Origin: Oscillospiraceae bacterium
GTDB lineage: Bacteria; Bacillota_A; Clostridia; Oscillospirales; Oscillospiraceae
DNA: 18,887 bases
Assembly (NCBI GenBank): GCA_017537045.1
Contig: JAFYLN010000003.1
Span: 1-18,887 of the forward strand
Reading direction: 5' to 3'
Shown here: one piece after another, positions 14,123 through 18,887 of the stretch
How the letters are laid out: the number at the start of each line of letters is the position of its first letter
Position numbering within the stretch: the first letter of the stretch is position 1
Position numbers and translations under genes: made by a program
Notes under the pieces: model-generated
Told to the model about the DNA's origin: nothing
The model's database searches: none
What the model saw: only the letters and a program-made list of their open reading frames with translations

Positions 14123-16048
14123 TTACATTTCCTGTACGCTGTTGGGGAACAGGTTCCGGTCGGTGTGGGGGATGAAACAGGCCGCCACAAAGGAATCCAT
14201 ATAACCGGGATAGGTGGACAGCTCCAGATAGGTCATGTTTGCCATGACCTCGGCGCATTTTTCGATAGCCTGATCGGAAACGGCCATGGCATAGGCGCCT
14301 GCCAGGCTGGAATTGCCGATATAGCTGAACTTCTCCAGCTCCACATCGGGCAGCATGCCGATGTTCACCGCATTTTTCATATTGATGCCGCTGCCGATGC
14401 CACCGGCAACGTAGACATGGTCGATCATATCCACTGTCATATCCACACTTTGCAGCAGGGTATCGATGGCGGAGAAGATAGCACCCTTGGCACGGATGAA
14501 GTTGTCAATGTCCACCTCGTTGATGGAAACTTCACGGCCTGTCTCAGATTCTTCCGCAAAGGCAATCACATAGCGGCCCATGCCGTGCTGGTCGCGCTTG
14601 ACGCGTCTACCTTCCCGGGAGAACAGACCCCGGGCGTTGATGATACCGCAACGGTAGAGCTCGGAAATAATGTCGATGATGCCGCTGCCGCAGATACCGA
14701 CCACCTTCTGCCCCGCATCACCGATGACGGTCAGAGCAGGTTCCATGGTATCCTTGTCGATGACGCAGGCTTCCACCGCGCCGTCAGTGGCGCGCATACC
14801 GCAGGAGATATCGCCGCCTTCAAAGGCGGGACCTGCGGAGCAGGCGCAGCTCATGAGGAAATCCCGGTTGCCAAAGACCAGCTCGCCGTTGGTTCCAAGA
14901 TCGATGAACAGGCTCATTTCGTCTTTGTCCCAGAGGCCTGCTGCCAGGGTGCCGGCCGTAATATCGCCGCCGACGTAGGAACCGATATTGGGCGCAATGA
15001 CCACCCTTGCCAGCGGGTTGGCAGGCAGCTTCAGGTCGCCGGCTTTCAGGCCGTCCCAGCCGAAGAAGCTGGGGATATAGGGATCCATACGGACAGGGTC
15101 GGCATCCACGCCCACCAGCAGGTGGTTCATGGTGGTATTGGCACCGACGGACAGGCGCAGAATGCTGCGGGCGGAGATGCCGGCCGTCTTGCACAGATTG
15201 GCAATGATGGGGTTCAGGGTCTCCTTGACGATGGCATCCTGCAGCTTCTTCTTCCCGCCGGCTCTGGACTGCTCAATAATACGGTTGATCACATCCGCAC
15301 CGTAGCGAATCTGGCCGTTGCCGGAAGAACCCTTTGCAAGAATTTTGCCGGTCTTCAGGTCGGTCAGCACCATGGAAACGGTGGTGGTGCCGATATCAAT
15401 GGCGCAGCCGACCACAGCGGTGTCCTCCGGGCCGCAGAGCTCCATGCACAGGAACCGGTCACCCAGGAATTCACCCTTGACTACGACATTGAAGTCATGC
15501 TCGCGCAAGGTGCTGGCCAGCTTGACCATGACGATGTAGGGGATCTCCACCGTCACCTCGCCCAGCTGCGCCTGAATTGCCCATGTCAGGCGCTCATTGT
15601 CGGGCATGGTATCTTCTTCGCTGGGCGCACACATCTCCAGCTGCAAAGCCATGAAATCATTGTCAAAGGCAATACCGCTTTTATACAGATCCAACTGGAT
15701 CTTGTCGAAGATTGCCACCTCTTCAGGGCTGGAAAGGTCGGCAGTCTTCATACGGGACTGGTAGGCGGATGCAATATCCGGCACAAATATCGTGCAGTCG
15801 GTGACAACCTTGCAATTACAGCTCAGCCGCCAGCCGGCTTCATATTCCTCGTCGGTGATATGGCGGGAGGGGAAGGAATCCACTTCTCCTTCAATCAGTT
15901 TTACGCGGCACTTGCCGCAGGAGCCGTTGCCGGAGCAGGGCGCATCGATTGCCACATTGGCGCGGCGAGCCAGTTCCAGCAGATTATCACCGGCGTTACA
16001 TTCAATTTGAACGGGGCTTACACCCTCGATTTGGAAGGTAACTTTCAT
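14123..16048 (-). CDS. acsV: Corrinoid-protein reductive activator (AcsV/RACo-type, ASKHA domain)
   Basis: A 641-residue protein with an N-terminal plant-type [2Fe-2S] ferredoxin domain: cysteines at 38, 44 and 47 in APCSGNGSCGKC, plus C77 or C79. A linker domain follows, then a large C-terminal ASKHA-type ATPase domain with phosphate-binding loops AIDIGTTTVSMVL and FIDLGTNGELV and the GICGSG motif. Proteins of this kind use ATP to drive reduction of inactive Co(II) corrinoid protein to Co(I). Placed directly after acsB, its partner is most likely the corrinoid iron-sulfur protein of the Wood-Ljungdahl pathway rather than a methylamine or O-demethylase system. The ATG at 16048 follows AAAGGAA. 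No separate promoter is visible, so it is probably co-transcribed with acsB. Confidence 0.9.
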   Translation of the reverse strand: MKVTFQIEGVSPVQIECNAGDNLLELARRANVAIDAPCSGNGSCGKCRVKLIEGEVDSFPSRHITDEEYEAGWRLSCNCKVVTDCTIFVPDIASAYQSRMKTADLSSPEEVAIFDKIQLDLYKSGIAFDNDFMALQLEMCAPSEEDTMPDNERLTWAIQAQLGEVTVEIPYIVMVKLASTLREHDFNVVVKGEFLGDRFLCMELCGPEDTAVVGCAIDIGTTTVSMVLTDLKTGKILAKGSSGNGQIRYGADVINRIIEQSRAGGKKKLQDAIVKETLNPIIANLCKTAGISARSILRLSVGANTTMNHLLVGVDADPVRMDPYIPSFFGWDGLKAGDLKLPANPLARVVIAPNIGSYVGGDITAGTLAAGLWDKDEMSLFIDLGTNGELVFGNRDFLMSCACSAGPAFEGGDISCGMRATDGAVEACVIDKDTMEPALTVIGDAGQKVVGICGSGIIDIISELYRCGIINARGLFSREGRRVKRDQHGMGRYVIAFAEESETGREVSINEVDIDNFIRAKGAIFSAIDTLLQSVDMTVDMIDHVYVAGGIGSGINMKNAVNIGMLPDVELEKFSYIGNSSLAGAYAMAVSDQAIEKCAEVMANMTYLELSTYPGYMDSFVAACFIPHTDRNLFPNSVQEM

Positions 16049-16074
16049 AAGTTATATTCCTTTCAGATGCTCTA

Positions 16075-16178
16075 TTGTAGAGGCGGGGTCTCCCCGCCCG
16101 TGGTATTTCATAAATGGTGGGACGGGAAACCCGTCCCCTACATACTGTTATGTTGGGGGAGGGTCAAGACCCTCCCCT
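16075..16178. repeat. Three GC-rich hairpins between acsB and acsV
   Basis: GGCGGGG/CCCCGCC (around 16082-16098), GGGACGGG/CCCGTCCC (16119-16126, 16130-16137) and GGGGAGGGTC/GACCCTCCCC (16156-16165, 16168-16177). The first two are bracketed by TGTAG (16075) and CTACA (16138-16142), the same boundary seen on the hairpins inside elements A, C and D. There is no T-tract suited to full termination, so they may adjust the acsB:acsV ratio or stabilise the acsB mRNA end. Confidence 0.7.
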
Positions 16179-16199
16179 CCTATTCTCGAAAAGGGAAAA

Positions 16200-18320
16200 T
16201 TACATCAGGGGCTCCAGACCCAGAACGGGGTGACCCTTCTCAGTCAGCCAGCCGATCAGTTCTTCACAATCGGTGGTAATGGTCTCATCAGCGACCATAT
16301 CGCAGAAGTTCTCAATGCCGTACAGTTCCTTGGCAGTTGCGTTCAGGCGCTCACCCACATCGTCTTTGAGTTCCTTGGGCATCCAGACGATACGCTCGAT
16401 GCCGCCTTCTGCGGAGCAGAACTTCTTGGAAGCAATGAAATGACGGCCATGACCCATGTAGCCGGGGGTCTGGACACCGCCGCCGGTACAGGATGCCAGT
16501 TCGCCGAAGGTCATGCCGGAGGGAGTCATGCCCTTGTACTCACGGTTGACAACGATGACACCGTTGGAAACAGGCTCGATGCCGCAGATGCACTCGAAGC
16601 AGCCGCAGGAGGTCATGGGATCTTCCAGAATGGAATACAGGGTAACGGACTCCACAGCACCATGGGTCGCAGAAGCAACCATGGAATCGACGGATGCGAA
16701 ACGGCCGGTGCGCTCGTCCAGGCACTCGCCCTTGATGATGGGCTGGCAGGGGCCTGCGGGATCCAGCTCATTGGTAGCCTTGGCATCCAGCCAGGAAACA
16801 GCGCCGCACAGGCCCAGACGCTCGGGAGTGACCACGCAGCAGTGGGCGGGAGCGAAGGACTGGCACAGGATGCAGGTGTAGTAGCGGTCGACGGACTCGT
16901 CGGTCATGGATGCCAGACGGTCATCGCGCTGTGTGTAGCGGGGCATTGCCAGTTCATCGCGGAACTTGGCTGCCTCGGCAGCATCGGTAATGATGGTAAC
17001 CTGGCACTTGTCCACAACAGCGTCAAACTCGTTCTTGACCATGACGTACAGAACCTCAGCGAAGTCCTTCACGCGCAGGCCTGCTTCGAAGGCAGCGTTG
17101 GAAACGCGGACGCGAACCTGATTGCGCTGGCCGGTGTGCATCACACCTTCCATGTAGTTAAACCATGCGTGGAACTTGCGCTCGATGACGGATTCGAAGT
17201 CCACCTGCATCTTCTTGCCGGCAACTTCCACGTAAGTAGCCAGAGCCAGATCCTTGGCCTCATCAAAATCGGGACCGATGACGGTGATCTTGTGATCCTC
17301 GACTTCGTTCAGCTCGCGCATGACCACCAGTTCTGCGGTGGGGTTCTTGGAAGACCACATCTCGTTGTGCATATCTGCCTTACGGATGATCTCACCCTCG
17401 AATGCGGCAGCGAATGCCACGGGGATGGGCAGCTCGGTGACCTTGATCTTGATGTCACGCAGTTCCAGAGAGGTCTTGACGGTCTCGTTGTGGTCGCAAA
17501 CGGATACCAGAGCGCCGGGAACCTGATTCTCGCCCAGATCGATGTCTACGATCACGGGGAAGCCCAGTGCGATAGCGCCTGCGCCTGCGGAAACGACAAC
17601 AGCGTCGATGGCACCGAAGGTGTTGACGAATGCGGGAACTCTGGTTTTGGTGTAGTCCAGCAGGCCAGCCAGATTGCCGGGCTGAACATTGCCGAAGATC
17701 AGCGCAGCACGGATAGCAACGGTAACAACATGAATGACGGAAGTCACATCGTGACCCAGAGGCACCACGCGGTACTCCAGACCCATCTTGACGCCCTCGG
17801 CAACCTGCTCGATCACATCACCCACCAGGAAGGTCAGGATGCCCTTGGACTGGTAGTCCTTGACTACCTTGATCACATCGGCAGCATCATCTGCCTTGCC
17901 CAGAACAACGGCAACACCGGGAATATCGCCGGTGACCAGCGGCACACCCAGGGAGCGGATGATGGGGTCGGGCACGAAGCCAATGCCGGATTCGTTTGCA
18001 TAGGGATCTTCATTCAGATACTTCAGGCCTTCGATGATCTCAGCGCCCACAGCAGTGGCAAGGCCTGCATTCAGAGCCTGGCCCAAATCTTCCTGATTGG
18101 TGATCAGGCTCTTCAGAACACCGACACAGGCGGTCAGATCGCCCAGAGTCTTGACCTTAACGCCGGTAGCTGCATAAATGGTGGGGAAGAAATATGCAGT
18201 ATCGGGGAAAGCAATGGCATGATCTGCACCGTACTTGGCGATGGCATCATTAACAGCACCCTCGGTCAGGCCTGCAACGGCGTTAGATCCGCCATAGATC
18301 AAATCGGTTAATACGCTCAT
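16200..18320 (-). CDS. acsB: Acetyl-CoA synthase (CO dehydrogenase/ACS complex beta subunit)
   Basis: A 706-residue acetyl-CoA synthase that condenses CO, a methyl group from the corrinoid iron-sulfur protein, and CoA. All A-cluster ligands are present: C483, C486, C495 and C505 (CILC, APAHCC, GLCG) for the [4Fe-4S] cluster, and C572-G573-C574 (SCGC) for the distal nickel. The spacing 3-9-10-67 equals that of Moorella C506/C509/C518/C528/C595, so the active site should be intact; C486 corresponds to the bridging cysteine. The N-terminal CO dehydrogenase-binding domain is also present, as in bacterial rather than archaeal forms. The start is certain: AGGAGG lies seven bases before the ATG. First gene of acsB-acsV-DUF3786, with a promoter at about 18425-18453 and a structured leader. 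The CO dehydrogenase gene is not in the window. Confidence 0.97.
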   Translation of the reverse strand: MSVLTDLIYGGSNAVAGLTEGAVNDAIAKYGADHAIAFPDTAYFFPTIYAATGVKVKTLGDLTACVGVLKSLITNQEDLGQALNAGLATAVGAEIIEGLKYLNEDPYANESGIGFVPDPIIRSLGVPLVTGDIPGVAVVLGKADDAADVIKVVKDYQSKGILTFLVGDVIEQVAEGVKMGLEYRVVPLGHDVTSVIHVVTVAIRAALIFGNVQPGNLAGLLDYTKTRVPAFVNTFGAIDAVVVSAGAGAIALGFPVIVDIDLGENQVPGALVSVCDHNETVKTSLELRDIKIKVTELPIPVAFAAAFEGEIIRKADMHNEMWSSKNPTAELVVMRELNEVEDHKITVIGPDFDEAKDLALATYVEVAGKKMQVDFESVIERKFHAWFNYMEGVMHTGQRNQVRVRVSNAAFEAGLRVKDFAEVLYVMVKNEFDAVVDKCQVTIITDAAEAAKFRDELAMPRYTQRDDRLASMTDESVDRYYTCILCQSFAPAHCCVVTPERLGLCGAVSWLDAKATNELDPAGPCQPIIKGECLDERTGRFASVDSMVASATHGAVESVTLYSILEDPMTSCGCFECICGIEPVSNGVIVVNREYKGMTPSGMTFGELASCTGGGVQTPGYMGHGRHFIASKKFCSAEGGIERIVWMPKELKDDVGERLNATAKELYGIENFCDMVADETITTDCEELIGWLTEKGHPVLGLEPLM

Positions 18321-18355
18321 GTGAATTCCTCCTAAAAATAATGTACAAATTATTT

Positions 18356-18408
18356 ATATCAAGCCCGCCAGGGTGGGTCTGATATACAGCGGAGCGCACT
18401 GTGTATAC
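18356..18408 (-). promoter_or_regulatory. Structured 5' leader of acsB
   Basis: Between the putative promoter and the ribosome site the minus strand can form two hairpins: one from 18356-18369 with 18372-18385 (ATATCAAGCCCGCC against GGTGGGTCTGATAT), and one around ACAGCG-GAG-CGCACTGT (18386-18402). It matches no riboswitch class I can recognise. The leader is also flanked by GTAGGGGCG, as in the local repeats, so it may be a decayed repeat. Confidence 0.4.
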
Positions 18409-18424
18409 GCCCCTACTTTCCTTT

Positions 18425-18453
18425 ATTATCTAACAAAACCGCAAAAAAGTCCA
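18425..18453 (-). promoter_or_regulatory. Candidate promoter of the acsB operon
   Basis: Minus-strand -35 TGGACT (18453-18448), 17-bp spacer, -10 GATAAT (18430-18425). Both boxes are imperfect, but the spacing is ideal. It implies a leader of about 100 nt. Confidence 0.5.
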
Positions 18454-18491
18454 TAGGCAAATTGATAAATTGATACTGAAAATAAATGTGC

Positions 18492-18677
18492 AAATTTCAG
18501 TTTATCGAGCTGTTGAAAACTTGCCTCTCCCTTTGGGAGAGATGCCCCAAATCAAGGATTTGGGGCGGAGAGGGTTCGTTATTTTCCCTCTCAGTCAAAA
18601 ATCGCTTCGATTTTTGACAGCTCTCCCAGAGGGAGAGCCAAGGGCTTTGCCGCCAACAGCCCGATAAATATCAATTT
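18492..18677 (+). mobile_element. Repeat element E (186-bp, inverted copy of B)
   Basis: L end AAATTTCAGTTTATCG from 18492 and R end CGATAAATATCAATTT to 18677. Four mismatches to the reverse complement of B by eye, no gaps. It stands between the acsE terminator and the acsB promoter. A short AAATTGATAAATTGATACTG next to its L end (18459-18478) may be the remnant of another R end. Confidence 0.88.
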
Positions 18678-18692
18678 GTATCGCAAACGAAA

Positions 18693-18719
18693 GGCCCGGA
18701 GGGATTTTCCCTCCGGGCC
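18693..18719 (-). terminator. Terminator hairpin of the acsE-like gene
   Basis: Perfect 11-bp stem GGCCCGGAGGG/CCCTCCGGGCC (18693-18703, 18709-18719), 27 bases past the stop codon; on the minus strand it runs into TTTCGTTTG. It separates acsE from the acsB transcript. Confidence 0.75.
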
Positions 18720-18745
18720 AAAATGCTTTATAAACTTGTTCTGAA

Positions 18746-18887
18746 TTACAGATCCAGATAGGAGTCGGAGTACAGAACGTGGTTCTTGAAGATGTCGCAG
18801 GACTTGATGGTCTCCATCAGGCGCAGGTCGTTGGGATTGACGATAGCGGAGGTCAGACCCTGCATCATGCACATTGCAACCAGAGCC
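18746..18887 (-). CDS. acsE: AcsE-like methyltetrahydrofolate:corrinoid methyltransferase, 3' end
   Basis: Only the last 46 codons are inside the window; the gene continues past 18887. The readable part includes ALVAMCMMQGLTSAIVNPND and ends DIFKNHVLYSDSYLDL. This matches the C-terminal end of the pterin-binding TIM-barrel family (dihydropteroate-synthase fold) that includes AcsE and the methyl-folate half of MetH, where an 'A...GL..AI.nP.D' helix is followed by a tail ending in Y-D/C-S/N-Y/F. AcsE moves the methyl group from methyl-tetrahydrofolate to the corrinoid iron-sulfur protein. Its place just upstream of acsB on the same strand supports AcsE over other members, but the fragment alone cannot prove it. 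Confidence 0.65.
   Translation of the reverse strand, partial: ALVAMCMMQGLTSAIVNPNDLRLMETIKSCDIFKNHVLYSDSYLDL

Noticed and set aside
14165..16279. 704-codon open frame opposite acsV
   Set aside because: Same effect: acsV has clear ferredoxin and ASKHA motifs on the other strand.
16230..18311. 693-codon open frame opposite acsB
   Set aside because: It mirrors acsB exactly and results from that gene's codon bias; acsB has every catalytic cysteine and a perfect ribosome site, while the opposite frame resembles no family I know.
2057..18677. Possible CRISPR array, because several repeats recur
   Set aside because: Copies are kilobases apart, 177-434 bp long, in both orientations, and have no spacers of uniform length.

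Overview
The window reads as chromosome of a strictly anaerobic, gut-type Clostridia bacterium that has the carbonyl branch of the Wood-Ljungdahl pathway. The grounds are sigma-A type promoters (TTGACA/TATAAT), purine-rich AGGAGG-like ribosome sites, TTG starts, a class B sortase, a YabE-like 3D/G5 protein next to ksgA, an acetyl-CoA synthase, and intergenic repeats of a kind common in intestinal Clostridia. An Oscillospirales-like host is my guess, not something the sequence proves.

Layout. 1-430: divergent tRNA-Gln(CUG) (-) and tRNA-Val(CAC) (+), each with a clear promoter and terminator. 431-541: a small tRNA-derived palindromic element. 647-1324: sfsA (+). 1356-3358 and 3631-4680: three minus-strand genes, transcribed in the order 3D/G5 cell-wall protein, ksgA (16S rRNA dimethyltransferase), YjjG-like HAD phosphatase. 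5055-8776: three plus-strand envelope genes (SEDS glycosyltransferase, membrane-anchored leucine-rich-repeat protein, class B sortase), each with its own promoter. 8808-13281: a divergent sugar pair, GH36 alpha-galactosidase (-) and GH13 alpha-glucosidase (+), with promoters almost back to back. 13319-18320: a minus-strand acetyl-CoA synthase operon, acsB, then a corrinoid-protein reductive activator (AcsV/RACo type), then a DUF3786 protein. 18746-18887: the 3' end of an AcsE-like methyltetrahydrofolate:corrinoid methyltransferase, upstream of acsB in the direction of transcription.

How it fits together. AcsE moves the methyl group from methyl-tetrahydrofolate to the corrinoid iron-sulfur protein, AcsV re-reduces that protein when its cobalt oxidises, and AcsB joins methyl, CO and CoA into acetyl-CoA. 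The CO dehydrogenase and corrinoid protein subunits are not in the window; they may lie beyond 18887. The two glycosidases would supply hexoses from alpha-galactosides and short alpha-glucans.

The most unusual content is between the genes. Five non-coding elements (A 2057-2490, B 3380-3565, C 11170-11603, D 13946-14122, E 18492-18677) share the same two termini but carry three different interiors. A and C (434 bp each) are near-identical inverted copies, as are B and E (186 bp each, four mismatches by eye). They sit tight against genes: A completes the ksgA stop codon, D begins on the base after the acsV stop codon, and C lies between the GH13 promoter and its ribosome site. I found no clearly new protein system. 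The best leads are this repeat family, the tRNA-derived palindrome, the LRR/sortase pair and DUF3786 in the acetyl-CoA synthase operon.
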